The notes below the pieces were generated by a model, which was given only the letters and a program-made list of their open reading frames with translations, had not been told where the DNA came from and did not search any database. This document shows positions 53,333 to 62,562 of a stretch of 64,000 nt of DNA, piece after piece (the stretch's first letter is position 1; every line of letters starts with the position of its first letter). The stretch comes from Desulfobacteraceae bacterium (GTDB lineage Bacteria > Desulfobacterota > Desulfobacteria > Desulfobacterales > Desulfosalsimonadaceae). The stretch spans positions 22,441-86,440 of the forward strand of contig JAABTJ010000012.1 in assembly GCA_011389935.1 (NCBI GenBank), in the 5' to 3' direction. Position numbers and translations under genes: made by a program.

Positions 53333-53470
53333 ATGAAACCGTTTTGCGCCTGTGGTATAAAAAGCAATTCTTTTCGTTTCTTTTGCTTGTTTTTTCCCCC
53401 AAAGAAACGTAAAAATTTTTACCGTGAAAAACGAGATGATCATAAGGAATCCGCAGCGGATGACAAATAA
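53333..53470 (+). CDS. Small open frame, possible leader peptide
   Basis: ATG at 53333 has GGAGG at a good distance and reads 45 codons to TAA at 53468-53470. The peptide starts with a Cys-x-Cys pair (MKPFCACGIKS) and has a phenylalanine-rich then strongly basic middle. It overlaps the start of the 4Fe-4S gene at 53460 by 11 bases in another frame, so it could couple its translation. I do not know whether it is expressed; composition is odd and it may be chance. Confidence 0.35.
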   Translation: MKPFCACGIKSNSFRFFCLFFPPKKRKNFYREKRDDHKESAADDK

Positions 53471-54548
53471 AGACCCCTACGAACAGCTGGCCCATGTGCT
53501 CGATACCCTGCCCAACGGCTTTCCCGCCACGGAAAATGGCATTGAAATCCGACTGCTCAAAAAAATATTCACCCCGGACGAGGCAGAGCTGTTCTGCAAG
53601 CTGAAGCTCAATTTCGAAACCCCGGAACATATCGCCAGTCGCATCGGCATCCCCTTGTCCAAGACTGCCGACAAGCTGGAAGTCATGAAGCGCAAGGGGC
53701 AGATCTTCGGCTTTGACGTCAGGGGCGTCAAATTCTACCGGATGCTGCCATGGGCGTTTGGCATATACGAAATGCAGATGCACCGCATAGACCGGGAAAT
53801 GGCCGAAATGTGCGAGGAATATGCAGCGGCTTTCGGCCGAGAGTTTTTTGCAGCCACCCCCCCGCTTATGCAGGTAATCCCGATCGAAAAAGAAATACAA
53901 GGGGCGCAAAAGGTGCTGCCCCATGAGCGCGTATCGCGCATCATCAAAAAAAGCCGGTCTTTCATGTACATTGACTGCATCTGCAAAAAAGAAAAGGGAT
54001 TGCTGGACAACCCCTGCGACCGGCCCATACAGGTCTGCACCGTGTGCGCCCCCATCAAAGGCCTTTTCGACAACCATCCCTTCGGCACGGTCATGACCCG
54101 GCAGGAAGCCTATGACCTGCTGGACAGGGCGGAAGCCGAGGGGCTGGTACACTTGACCAGCAACGTGCAAAACGGCCATTACTTCATCTGTAACTGCTGT
54201 GGCTGCTGCTGCAGGGTTTTGCGCAGCATCAATGAAATGGGATTTCCCGCCAGCAAGGTACTCAATTCGCATTATTACGCGGTAATCGACATAGATGCCT
54301 GCAGCGGCTGCGGTCTTTGTGCAGAGAAGCGCTGCCAGGTAAACGCCATTATACGGGAGGGGGGGACCTACCACGTAGTCGCGGAAAAATGCATCGGCTG
54401 TGGTCTATGTGTAAGTACCTGCCCGGAAAAAGCATTGTCCCTGGTGCGCAAACCGGAAGATCAGATAAAAACGCCCCCGGAAAATGAAATGCAGTGGTTT
54501 ATCGATCGCGCAAAGATGCGGGGCGTGGATATCAGCGAGTTTACATAG
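53460..54548 (+). CDS. 4Fe-4S ferredoxin-domain protein
   Basis: About 362 residues. The N-terminal 100 residues carry a winged-helix-like region (TPEHIASRIGIPLSKTADKLEVMKRKGQI). The middle is rich in cysteines (CICKKEKGLLDNPC, CNCCGCCC), and the C-terminal part is a 2[4Fe-4S] domain with CSGCGLCAEKRC and CIGCGLCVSTCP. It resembles proteins common in sulfate reducers. It interrupts the biosynthetic region and may serve as electron donor to the radical SAM enzymes (inference). Earlier starts at 53424 and 53436 are possible; AAGGA favours 53460. Confidence 0.8.
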   Translation: MTNKDPYEQLAHVLDTLPNGFPATENGIEIRLLKKIFTPDEAELFCKLKLNFETPEHIASRIGIPLSKTADKLEVMKRKGQIFGFDVRGVKFYRMLPWAFGIYEMQMHRIDREMAEMCEEYAAAFGREFFAATPPLMQVIPIEKEIQGAQKVLPHERVSRIIKKSRSFMYIDCICKKEKGLLDNPCDRPIQVCTVCAPIKGLFDNHPFGTVMTRQEAYDLLDRAEAEGLVHLTSNVQNGHYFICNCCGCCCRVLRSINEMGFPASKVLNSHYYAVIDIDACSGCGLCAEKRCQVNAIIREGGTYHVVAEKCIGCGLCVSTCPEKALSLVRKPEDQIKTPPENEMQWFIDRAKMRGVDISEFT

Positions 54549-54586
54549 CCCGCCGCCCCTGCAGCACTGCATATGCGGATAAAAAA

Positions 54587-54988
54587 TTATTCTATTTTTT
54601 GGCTGTTGACACCCGACAGGTCCCGATTTTGGGCTATTTCCGGCATGTGCTTTTCCACGAATATCCGGACAAGCCATTTTAAAAAGGCTTTTGTGTGATC
54701 CGCGCCGGACAGGTAGACTCCGAACATGCACAGAAAATGCGAAAAAGTCCAGATAGCCGGTCCGCCGATGACGATCCACAATGGCTCACGGATATAGACG
54801 GCGAATACACCCAATGCACTGATTACCGGCCAGCATATTATGTAGCTCACGGCGATGCAGCTCAGACCGGCGAGCATCCTCCCCGAAGGTCTCTGCCGGA
54901 AAACACGCAAATCCGCACCTTCCTTTATGGCATTGCTGGCAAAATCTGTTTTCATCAGGTAAGAGGCCAAACGCCTGGAAACTCCCAA
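54587..54988 (-). CDS. Small hypothetical membrane protein
   Basis: The 133-residue protein has two to three hydrophobic helices (GLSCIAVSYIICWPVISALGVFAVYI and WIVIGGPAIWTFSHFLCMFGVYL) and a basic, amphipathic C-terminus. No family recognised. It lies between the ferredoxin gene and the ligase gene, on the minus strand alone. The gap 54989-55128 shows no clear promoter. Confidence 0.55.
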   Translation of the reverse strand: MGVSRRLASYLMKTDFASNAIKEGADLRVFRQRPSGRMLAGLSCIAVSYIICWPVISALGVFAVYIREPLWIVIGGPAIWTFSHFLCMFGVYLSGADHTKAFLKWLVRIFVEKHMPEIAQNRDLSGVNSQKIE

Positions 54989-55128
54989 CAGCTTTCTCCC
55001 TTTGGTTCATTTCAGCCCATGATAAGCACTTGAAAGCAATGGTTCAATATATTATACCAGATTTGCCCCTGTCGCACACAAAAATAACCTGACATCCGAA
55101 TATACCCAACCCAACAGGAACGGATAAG

Positions 55129-56538
55129 ATGACGTCTCTCCCCAGGCAGCTGGAAAAACTGGTCGCAGGCCCTACATACCCGAACGCGTATTATATTTTG
55201 TCAAAATATACATACGAAGACATCTATACCATTGCCGGAAACTTTCAACGGTATCATTTCTCTTCGGATGTACCGGAATCCATATGCCTTTGTGTCAATG
55301 ACCGGGCAGTGATCGCAGGGGCAATGCTTGCCGCGTTGACCCGGCCGGTAACACTTGTCATTCCCCATACCTGCTCTACCTCCGTGCTTTCACGGATGTA
55401 CAAGACCCATCCATTTTCCAGGGCTGTTGTTCAGGAACCAACAGCCCTGCCCCGGGGTGTAGCGCCCATCTTCGCTGACCGGTGCACCATTGGCGGGACC
55501 CAAATGGACGCCTCTTTCGTGCGCCATCCGGACAGTGTTTTTGTCAAACTCTTTACCGGCGGTTCGACAAAAACGCCGCGGATGTGGTCCAAAACCGTGC
55601 GCAACCTGTTTTCCGAGGCGACCTATCAAGCAGCAGCGCTGGGCATATCACCAGAAGATCGATTTGCCGCAACCGTACCGGCCAATCATATCTACGGACT
55701 TCTTTTTTCAACGCTCGTCCCGCTTGTCGCCTCCGCCTCGGTCATTGACGGCGAATTCACCTATCCCCACGAAATTCAAGACGCCGTGAAACAAAACCGG
55801 GCGAACATCCTGGTCAGCACCCCCCTTCATTACAAGATGCTTGCCGGCATATCGTTTACGGCGGAATCCCTTTGCTGCGCACTTTCTTCCGCAGCCCGTC
55901 TCGATCCCGCAGACAGCCGTTTGTTTTATGAACAAACCGGCCTGGGAATTACAGAAATATTCGGCTCCACGGAAACCGGCGGCATTGCATCCCGCCTGTG
56001 CAGAGACAACCAGCCGCATTTCAATCCTTTTGACTGTATTGACTGGAAAATTGTCGACGGTCTTCTGGCGATCCGCTCGGAGTTCATCTCCCCGGAGCTG
56101 CCGGTGGACCCGGAAGGATTTTTCACCACCAGCGACCGGGCAGACCCCATCGGTTCCGATACATTCGAACTGAAGGGGAGAACGGACCGGATCGTCAAGG
56201 TAGGGGGCAAACGCGTGGATCTGGATGAAATCCGGTTCGCTATCACGGGTATGCCCAAGGTCAGGGACGCCGCGGTAATCTGTATCCCCGTCGACAGCGG
56301 CCGGGAAAACGAAATTTGGGCGCTCGTGGCCGCGGAGGCAACCACTGGCAAAGAAATCCGCCAGCATCTGCTACACCGCGTTCAAGGCCATGCGCTTCCC
56401 CGACGCATCCGGGTGGTGGAGGCGATCCCCGTATCTCCGGCGGGCAAATATGAAATCACCGAAATCAAAAACCTCCTTGCAGCGGATTTGAACGAAACGA
56501 CCCAACCGGCCACAACGACAGGAAGAAAACCGTCATAA
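55129..56538 (+). CDS. Divergent AMP-dependent ligase (ApeH-like)
   Basis: A 469-residue adenylating enzyme with an altered P-loop, KLFTGGSTKTPRMWSKT near residue 144, in place of the usual SGTTGxPK. GSTETGG near 284, the hinge GRTDRIVKVGGKRVD near 360 and the catalytic lysine in SPAGKYEI near 442 are kept. It resembles the starter-loading ligases of aryl polyene clusters. AGGAACGGA precedes the ATG. It is the only plus-strand gene of this part and ends two bases from the converging dehydratase gene. Confidence 0.8.
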   Translation: MTSLPRQLEKLVAGPTYPNAYYILSKYTYEDIYTIAGNFQRYHFSSDVPESICLCVNDRAVIAGAMLAALTRPVTLVIPHTCSTSVLSRMYKTHPFSRAVVQEPTALPRGVAPIFADRCTIGGTQMDASFVRHPDSVFVKLFTGGSTKTPRMWSKTVRNLFSEATYQAAALGISPEDRFAATVPANHIYGLLFSTLVPLVASASVIDGEFTYPHEIQDAVKQNRANILVSTPLHYKMLAGISFTAESLCCALSSAARLDPADSRLFYEQTGLGITEIFGSTETGGIASRLCRDNQPHFNPFDCIDWKIVDGLLAIRSEFISPELPVDPEGFFTTSDRADPIGSDTFELKGRTDRIVKVGGKRVDLDEIRFAITGMPKVRDAAVICIPVDSGRENEIWALVAAEATTGKEIRQHLLHRVQGHALPRRIRVVEAIPVSPAGKYEITEIKNLLAADLNETTQPATTTGRKPS

Positions 56539-56540
56539 AT

Positions 56541-57401
56541 TCAGTTGTTTTCCCGTATCCACGGGGGAGGCTTCATCCGCCCCCCTGTGACATCCCGCAT
56601 CCGCACGCCCGTGACCACTTCGAAAATCCCGCAATCCGGCGTATAGATCCACAAATCGAAAAGATTTTCGCGGACGCCCCGGGCCACCGGCACCATGTGG
56701 GTCATATAATTTTTGCCGGGTCTTGTCGGTTTTGCGACAATACGCGTGTCAAACCCGACGGGGAAGCCGATAAAGCCGGAATAGCGCTGCCCCCATACAC
56801 ATGCGGCATGAAAGGCCGCATCCAGCACAAAGGGGGAGCCTAAGGGGCCGCCGGGAGAAGGCCTTTCCGGCGCCCGGATTCCGGCTGCCGCATATGTCCG
56901 GTCAAGGCGTATCGGACTTGAAATATTTCGGTAGGAGGAACCGAAGGGGACAAGCTCCCTGTAGATTTTTTCCGGCGCTACCGACATGTCTGTTTTTGAT
57001 TCCCCAACAACCGGGGGCGCCGGCAACAGCGGTTTGTTGCAGCGGGGGAAGAAACGCAGCCGGGCATGCTCCTTTACGCGGGTAATACCGGAGCCGGCAA
57101 GGTGCATGCGGGTGACCAGCTTTGCGATCAACCCGCCTTCGCCGGTCTTTTCAAACGCCGCAAAGGCCTCAATGGCCTTCGCTTGCGGATCGATAACCAG
57201 GAATTTTTCGAACACCGCCTGGGTCAGCCGTTTCACATCCAGGTCCGCGTGCAGGCCCCGGGCGGCCTCGGCGAGCACCTGCATGGATTCCACAGCCGGA
57301 AAAACCGTATTTTCCCCGAAAACATGGTCCCGCAGGTGCGGCAGCACCCGGATCGATAGCGGGACCTGGACGCACGCGCCTATTTCGGAAAAATTTCCCA
57401 T
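56541..57401 (-). CDS. Stand-alone polyketide-synthase-type dehydratase (double hotdog)
   Basis: The 286-residue protein fits PKS dehydratase domains. His26 lies in HVFGENTVFP, matching the HxxxGxxxxP motif with glutamate at the fifth place, and the second catalytic acid is in LDAAFHAA (DxxxH) near residue 198. Such domains usually sit within modular synthases; as a free protein it may act on long chains. It overlaps the thioesterase gene upstream by 22 bases and is last in its unit. Confidence 0.75.
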   Translation of the reverse strand: MGNFSEIGACVQVPLSIRVLPHLRDHVFGENTVFPAVESMQVLAEAARGLHADLDVKRLTQAVFEKFLVIDPQAKAIEAFAAFEKTGEGGLIAKLVTRMHLAGSGITRVKEHARLRFFPRCNKPLLPAPPVVGESKTDMSVAPEKIYRELVPFGSSYRNISSPIRLDRTYAAAGIRAPERPSPGGPLGSPFVLDAAFHAACVWGQRYSGFIGFPVGFDTRIVAKPTRPGKNYMTHMVPVARGVRENLFDLWIYTPDCGIFEVVTGVRMRDVTGGRMKPPPWIRENN

Positions 57402-57865
57402 AAATGCCTGGTTTTCTCATCGATTGCCACAGGCCTGCCGGACGAATTCAAGGCGCAGTGCTGTGTAAAACCGGTGCAGATGATCCGCCCCGTTTCCCCA
57501 TGCGTGATGATGTAGTCAAACGTCAGCCTGACCCGCCCCATCTCCCCGGGCCGGGTATTGATCCACATGGAATCGTCATACTGAAGCGGGCTGTGATATT
57601 TTACCCCGAGCTCAACAATGGGGTAAACATATCCATTGGCTTCGATTTCAATATACGGATAGGCCAAATCGCGCATCAGGGAGCTGCGGCCAAATTCAAA
57701 ATACCGGAGGTAGTTGGCGTGATACACCAGGGACGAACGGTCCGTATCCGCATAGAGGGTCCGGTATCGGCTTCGGTGCCATACAATCCCGTCTGCCTGG
57801 TTTTTAACAAAGCGCGGATCCCCGTTATGGTTCTCCGGAATAAACGGATTGGGCCGCATGATCAT
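57380..57865 (-). CDS. 4HBT-type thioesterase
   Basis: A 161-residue hotdog protein with the motif YADTDRSSLVYHANYLRYFE near residue 39, the signature of 4-hydroxybenzoyl-CoA-type thioesterases with a catalytic aspartate. It is the second thioesterase of the region and may release or edit the chain. ATGA overlap with the upstream ketosynthase gene shows coupling. Confidence 0.88.
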   Translation of the reverse strand: MIMRPNPFIPENHNGDPRFVKNQADGIVWHRSRYRTLYADTDRSSLVYHANYLRYFEFGRSSLMRDLAYPYIEIEANGYVYPIVELGVKYHSPLQYDDSMWINTRPGEMGRVRLTFDYIITHGETGRIICTGFTQHCALNSSGRPVAIDEKTRHLWEIFPK

Positions 57866-59127
57866 ACTCCTTTAAATACGATACAACAATTGGTGCCGCC
57901 GAAGCCGAACGCATTGGACAGGAAAAATTCATAGCCTGCCGTGCGGGCATTGTTTGCCACGACGTCGATATCACCGAGCAGCGGGTCTTCGATATAATTA
58001 ATGGTCGGAAGAATGATCCCCCGCTGCATCCCCTCGATGCCGAAGGCGGCCTCGATGGCTGCAGAAGCGCCAAGGGTATGGCCGATTTGAGACTTGTTCG
58101 AGGATACCGGCAGGTCTTTCAGGCGGCTGCCGAAAACGCTCCGCAAGCATGCAATCTCGGCACTGTCTCCCTTGCTGGTGGAAGTGCCGTGGGCATTGAC
58201 GTATTCGATATCAGCAGGGGTCAGCCCGGCATCGTCAATGGCCATGGCAATGGAGCGTATGATGGTCGGACCGTGGGGAAGCGTAAAATGATGCGCGTCC
58301 GAGGTCCAGCCCACGCCCAGCACCTCGGCTTTGGGTACGAGCCCGTGGGCTTTTACGGCTTCCTCGGCGGCCAGGACCAGTACCCCGCATCCTTCGGACA
58401 GGACCATGCCCTTCCGGTCGATGCTGAACGGCCGGGAGGCCTGGGACGCATCACTGCATGCCCGGTCCTCTTTCTGGATCTTGATGGTGGCGTTCATGTT
58501 GGCAAAACCGTGGATAATCTCCGGTATCAGGCAGGTATCTACACCCCCTGCCAGCATGAAGTCACAGTCCCCGTCCCGGATCATGCGGGCGCCAATGCCG
58601 ATGGCGTGGTTGCCTGACGCGCATGCCCCCTGGGGGGAAACAATCGGGCCGGTAAAGCCCAGCATCATGCCCGCCTTGCTCGAAGGCAGATTGGCGCAGA
58701 GATTGGGCAGCAGGTAAGGACTGATCCGCAGCGCCCCCTTGTTGAGATGCGTGTCCATTGCCTTTCGAAACGCATCGTTTCCGTTCAGGGCGGATCCGAT
58801 CAGGCATCCTGTTTTGGGCCCTGTTTCGGCGTTTATTTCCAACCCGCTGCGTTCAAGGGCTTCCCGACAGACCGCCATGGTCAGAATAACGAAATCGGCG
58901 TTCCAGTTATAGGCTTCTTTTGAATCCACAAAGTCGTATTCTTCCGGATCCCATCCCGGTATTTCCCCCACCACGCTGCTCGGGGTGCTGACGCTGCACC
59001 GGGTAACCCTGCGGAAACCGGCTCTTCCCGCCACCGCCTGCTGCCAGCTTTCCGCAAACGTCTTTCCCAGAGGCGTGGCAGCGCCGTAGCCGACGACAAA
59101 AACCCTTCTGTTTTTGGGTGCTTTCAT
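57862..59127 (-). CDS. Beta-ketoacyl-ACP synthase
   Basis: A 421-residue FabF-like synthase with Cys169 (PQGACASG), His313 (NAHGTST) and His350 (SQIGHT). ATG 59127 is preceded by AAGG and follows the next ketosynthase gene by 16 bases; an earlier start would overlap it. It is adjacent to a second complete ketosynthase, and the two may form a heterodimer, although both keep the triad. Confidence 0.9.
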   Translation of the reverse strand: MKAPKNRRVFVVGYGAATPLGKTFAESWQQAVAGRAGFRRVTRCSVSTPSSVVGEIPGWDPEEYDFVDSKEAYNWNADFVILTMAVCREALERSGLEINAETGPKTGCLIGSALNGNDAFRKAMDTHLNKGALRISPYLLPNLCANLPSSKAGMMLGFTGPIVSPQGACASGNHAIGIGARMIRDGDCDFMLAGGVDTCLIPEIIHGFANMNATIKIQKEDRACSDASQASRPFSIDRKGMVLSEGCGVLVLAAEEAVKAHGLVPKAEVLGVGWTSDAHHFTLPHGPTIIRSIAMAIDDAGLTPADIEYVNAHGTSTSKGDSAEIACLRSVFGSRLKDLPVSSNKSQIGHTLGASAAIEAAFGIEGMQRGIILPTINYIEDPLLGDIDVVANNARTAGYEFFLSNAFGFGGTNCCIVFKGV

Positions 59128-59143
59128 AGACCTTGTGCTTTTT

Positions 59144-60394
59144 CTATCCGAGTCGTTGAAAAACAATGCATGCATTGCAGCCGCCGAAGCCGAAGGCGTT
59201 TTTCAAGACAAATTCCTGTTCAAGCGGCTGCTCATGGACCACGATTTCCGATAGGGGCATTTCCGGATCCGGTTCGTAATTGATGGTCGGAACCAGGGTG
59301 CTTTGGAGCATCCCCTCCATGGCGAACACCGATTCAATCGCGCTCGATGCACCCATGGCGTGTCCCGTCATGGATTTGTTGGCGGTGATGGGGGGCAGCG
59401 TTTTCCCGAAAACCGCTTTCATGGCCTCATATTCCACCCGGTCGCCCACCTGGGTGGATGCGGCATGTGCATTTACCGCATCGATGTCTTCCGGACCGAT
59501 GCCGGCATCCCCGATGCTTTCCGCAATACAGCGCCGCACGGTGGGTTCATGGGGGGCGACAAAATGATGGGCGTCCGCGGTCATGGACCAGCCCCGGATC
59601 CCGATGCACGGCGCAAGCTGATGCGCCGCTGCAAATTCCCGGGTTGTCAATATTACGGCGCCCGCCCCCTCGGATATCAGAAAACCGCGCCGTCCCTTTG
59701 AAAACGGCCGGCTGGCCAGGTGCGGGGGCGCTTCGGTCTGGCCGGGTTTGTGCCGAAATGCCCCGTTCATGGTGGCAAAACCGGCCACGATGGGTTCCAC
59801 CAGTGCAAAATCGACTGCCCCGCAAATGGCTACGTCCGCCCTGCCCGCCTCCAGCAGCATGGCCCCGATGATCATGGAGGTCGAACCCGTGGCGCACGCG
59901 GTGATGGTAGAGGCGATCGGACCGGTAGCGCCGGTCAGAATGGCGATTTTACCGGTGACCATGTTGATGCAGGCATTGGGATTGGTAAAGGGATGCGGCA
60001 TTTTGTTTTCCGCCCGCATCCGCCGGTCTGCCGCAAGAACCGCATCCTGGCCGCCGACCGCGGAGCTGAAGGTAACCGCCACGCGCGGCGCCAGTTTTTC
60101 TGTTATTTCAATGCCGCTTTTTTCCAGGGCGCGGTGCACCACGAGCAGCGCATGCTTGAAAATCGGAGACTTCCAGTGGGCCATCTCCCGGGGCTTTAAA
60201 AACGGATAGGGGCTTGTGTCGATTTCCGGAACCTGTCCTGCAATCCGAACCGGGAAATCCTCATCAACGGCAAAGCGGGTAAGGGGGGCGATACCGCTTT
60301 TTCCGCTGCAAGCAGCTTTCCACTGCGACGTCAGATCCGTGCCAAGGGGTGAAATCGTATCATATCCGATAATGACGCTTTTCCGGTTTTTCAT
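59144..60394 (-). CDS. Beta-ketoacyl-ACP synthase
   Basis: About 416 residues with Cys167 (TACATGS), His310 (NAHAAST) and His345 (SMTGHA). The threonine in the usual HGT site is changed to Ala-Ala (NAHAAST), an unusual variation that may alter chain selection. ATG 60394 fits the family; a GTG at 60409 is also possible. It lies between the radical SAM genes and the second synthase. Confidence 0.9.
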   Translation of the reverse strand: MKNRKSVIIGYDTISPLGTDLTSQWKAACSGKSGIAPLTRFAVDEDFPVRIAGQVPEIDTSPYPFLKPREMAHWKSPIFKHALLVVHRALEKSGIEITEKLAPRVAVTFSSAVGGQDAVLAADRRMRAENKMPHPFTNPNACINMVTGKIAILTGATGPIASTITACATGSTSMIIGAMLLEAGRADVAICGAVDFALVEPIVAGFATMNGAFRHKPGQTEAPPHLASRPFSKGRRGFLISEGAGAVILTTREFAAAHQLAPCIGIRGWSMTADAHHFVAPHEPTVRRCIAESIGDAGIGPEDIDAVNAHAASTQVGDRVEYEAMKAVFGKTLPPITANKSMTGHAMGASSAIESVFAMEGMLQSTLVPTINYEPDPEMPLSEIVVHEQPLEQEFVLKNAFGFGGCNACIVFQRLG

Positions 60395-60409
60395 TACGCC
60401 CGTTGACAC

Positions 60410-61408
60410 CTACCAGGGTAAAAATTGATAAAGCTTGGCAAACATTTCGTACACTTCGATCCAGTTTTGCAAATCCTCGGAAGACCGCATATGCGCGCGC
60501 TTGTTCACCATAATCCAGCTCATGTGGGCCGCACCGTCCTTGCACGTGGCGCAGTCCCGGGTGGCCGAGGTGCAGCACCGGTGCATGGTCTGAAGATCCG
60601 AGGCCCAGCGGATAAAGCGGATCAGGCGCCGGGGCTGCGGATTGCGCGTATCCAGCGGTTCGGTAACCGAAGGGCATTCCTGCCACCCGAAGGTCCTGTC
60701 GAGCATCCTGCCGGTGGTAATGACTTTATGGTAATATTTGGAGGAAATCACGGTATCCGGATAGGCATCCAGCATCTCATCCATTTCCGTGCACAGATCA
60801 GACAGTTCTCCGTCCCGCCAGGAAAACCCGTTTACGCCCTCGTCATTGGACAGCAACTGCATATGCACCTTCAGACCGGCATCACCGATTTTCCGGATCA
60901 CTTTTTCGGTTCTTCCGATCTGTTTCGGCGTGATGGTATACAGATAATAGGTGTGGGGATCCCCTTCATAATTTTTGCTGGAAACGAGGAACGTATTCTT
61001 GCCGCGAAGGCGCTTTTCATCTTCTTCGTCCCCCCAGAGCGAGATGCCCACCATCATGTCCGGGAACCGGTCACGGGGGACTTTGATCAGGCCGTTGGTC
61101 GCGCAGTATGTTGGCATGCGCCGGTAGAACTGCTCGACCCGGTCCAGGCAGAGGGTGGGTTCTCCGCCGATCAGGATCGCAAGATTCACGCCCCTTTGTT
61201 TTTCAGCATCCAGAAAAGCCGTCCATTTCGCCAAATCGGTTTCTTCGCCGGCCGCTTTGTCCTCGCCGGAGGAGAAAAAAAAGCACCCCTTGCACCGCAG
61301 GTTGCACCGGTTGGTCACGTCATAGATGGAACTGCGTATATTAAGAGTAGAAATTCTTTTGTAGCGCTCATACCAATGGCTGTCAAGCAGCGAGCTCACC
61401 GTTTTCAT
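60410..61408 (-). CDS. Radical SAM protein with C-terminal cysteine motif (1 of 2)
   Basis: A 332-residue radical SAM enzyme with the CNLRCKGC motif at Cys35, Cys39 and Cys42. C-terminal cysteines at about 245, 278, 279, 286 and 289 (HRCC, DCATC) suggest an extra cluster like SPASM domains. It is a paralogue of the next gene. There is no precursor peptide gene beside it, and the ACP and ketosynthase neighbours suggest a lipid or ACP-bound substrate. Confidence 0.85.
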   Translation of the reverse strand: MKTVSSLLDSHWYERYKRISTLNIRSSIYDVTNRCNLRCKGCFFFSSGEDKAAGEETDLAKWTAFLDAEKQRGVNLAILIGGEPTLCLDRVEQFYRRMPTYCATNGLIKVPRDRFPDMMVGISLWGDEEDEKRLRGKNTFLVSSKNYEGDPHTYYLYTITPKQIGRTEKVIRKIGDAGLKVHMQLLSNDEGVNGFSWRDGELSDLCTEMDEMLDAYPDTVISSKYYHKVITTGRMLDRTFGWQECPSVTEPLDTRNPQPRRLIRFIRWASDLQTMHRCCTSATRDCATCKDGAAHMSWIMVNKRAHMRSSEDLQNWIEVYEMFAKLYQFLPW

Positions 61409-61410
61409 TT

Positions 61411-62529
61411 TTACAAATCCAGTCCTTGCTTATTTTTCAAAACCATCGTGACGGGGGGCGCAACCAGGCTGCGGCACAGATTCGGGCTCTTTTCATATCC
61501 CCTTACCCATACCGCAAGGTATACATCCACGTAATCGAGCCATGCCTTGAACCGTTCCGGATCGGCAGCATGCCGAAACATTCTTGAAGTGACGATCGCG
61601 CTTCCCGCGGCATAATGGCGGCAATCGAGGCAATCGGTGTCCGGAACGCAGCAGGCGGCGGTTCTGTCCCAGCTCAAATCCGTTCGATACTGACGGAATG
61701 ACCGGCCCAGGCCGATATCCGTCGAGGTATTGACCCTGGGGTAGGGGCAGGAAAACAAATCATGGAGCCCCAGTGGTTGCGTATGGGCCACGATATTATA
61801 CGGGGAGAAACAGACATTATCCGGATACTGTTCACAGATGCGCTGCATTGCAACCCGGGTTTTCTGCAGGGATGCCGCATCATGGCGGAGTCCGCCCCGG
61901 TACCCCACAGGCGCCGAAAACATGTTGAAAGAAATTCTGCAGTTATTCCGGGCAAGGATTTCCGAAACTTCAAAGGCTTCATCGACGTTGTCGCGGGTGA
62001 ACGTATAGATAAAAACCGCCCGGGGATCGCCCTTGTAATTGTCGATCTGCCTGCGGAGCATGTTTGCGGCATTTCGCAGCCGCCGGCTGGTTTCATCGTT
62101 CCCCCACACGGAAACATGGATCGTATAGTCAATTTCGCTGCCAATACGCCGTATCCCATTGGTGGCAATGCAGCCCAGGGGAATTTCCTGGAAGCAGACC
62201 TCGCAGAGTTCCGGAACCAGGGATGGTTCTGCCCCTGCCAGAACGACGTAGGTAATCCCCCTTTCTTTTTCCAGGCGCATCAATTGGCGCCATTGATCCG
62301 GATCCCGGTTTTCCGGAACCGAGGCCTTATCCCCCTGGTAATAATAGCAGCCTTCACACTGGATATTGCACCGACGCGTCATGTCATAGGTGGATTCCCG
62401 GAGAAAAAAATACCGCCGGACGGTTTGCCATTTTTCACGGATTTCAGGGATGGCGAGAATGTCGGAAAACTTCCAGGCACCGTCCTTCGGCGGCTGAGAA
62501 GCGGCGGCTTTTTGCTTGCTGCGTTCCAA
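61411..62529 (-). CDS. Radical SAM protein with C-terminal cysteine motif (2 of 2)
   Basis: A 372-residue paralogue of the preceding protein with CNIQCEGC at Cys54, Cys58 and Cys61 and C-terminal CCVPDTDCLDC near 300. The pair are two bases apart and probably act in sequence or as a complex. It follows the ACP gene by 33 bases. What it modifies is unknown. Confidence 0.85.
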   Translation of the reverse strand: MERSKQKAAASQPPKDGAWKFSDILAIPEIREKWQTVRRYFFLRESTYDMTRRCNIQCEGCYYYQGDKASVPENRDPDQWRQLMRLEKERGITYVVLAGAEPSLVPELCEVCFQEIPLGCIATNGIRRIGSEIDYTIHVSVWGNDETSRRLRNAANMLRRQIDNYKGDPRAVFIYTFTRDNVDEAFEVSEILARNNCRISFNMFSAPVGYRGGLRHDAASLQKTRVAMQRICEQYPDNVCFSPYNIVAHTQPLGLHDLFSCPYPRVNTSTDIGLGRSFRQYRTDLSWDRTAACCVPDTDCLDCRHYAAGSAIVTSRMFRHAADPERFKAWLDYVDVYLAVWVRGYEKSPNLCRSLVAPPVTMVLKNKQGLDL

Positions 62530-62562
62530 AATGGTTGCCCTTTAGCTCTTTCAGTAAATGCC

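Noticed and set aside
60410..62529. Reading the paired radical SAM genes as a RiPP maturation locus
   Set aside because: No short precursor peptide frame with a ribosome site lies beside them; the neighbours are an ACP and ketosynthases.
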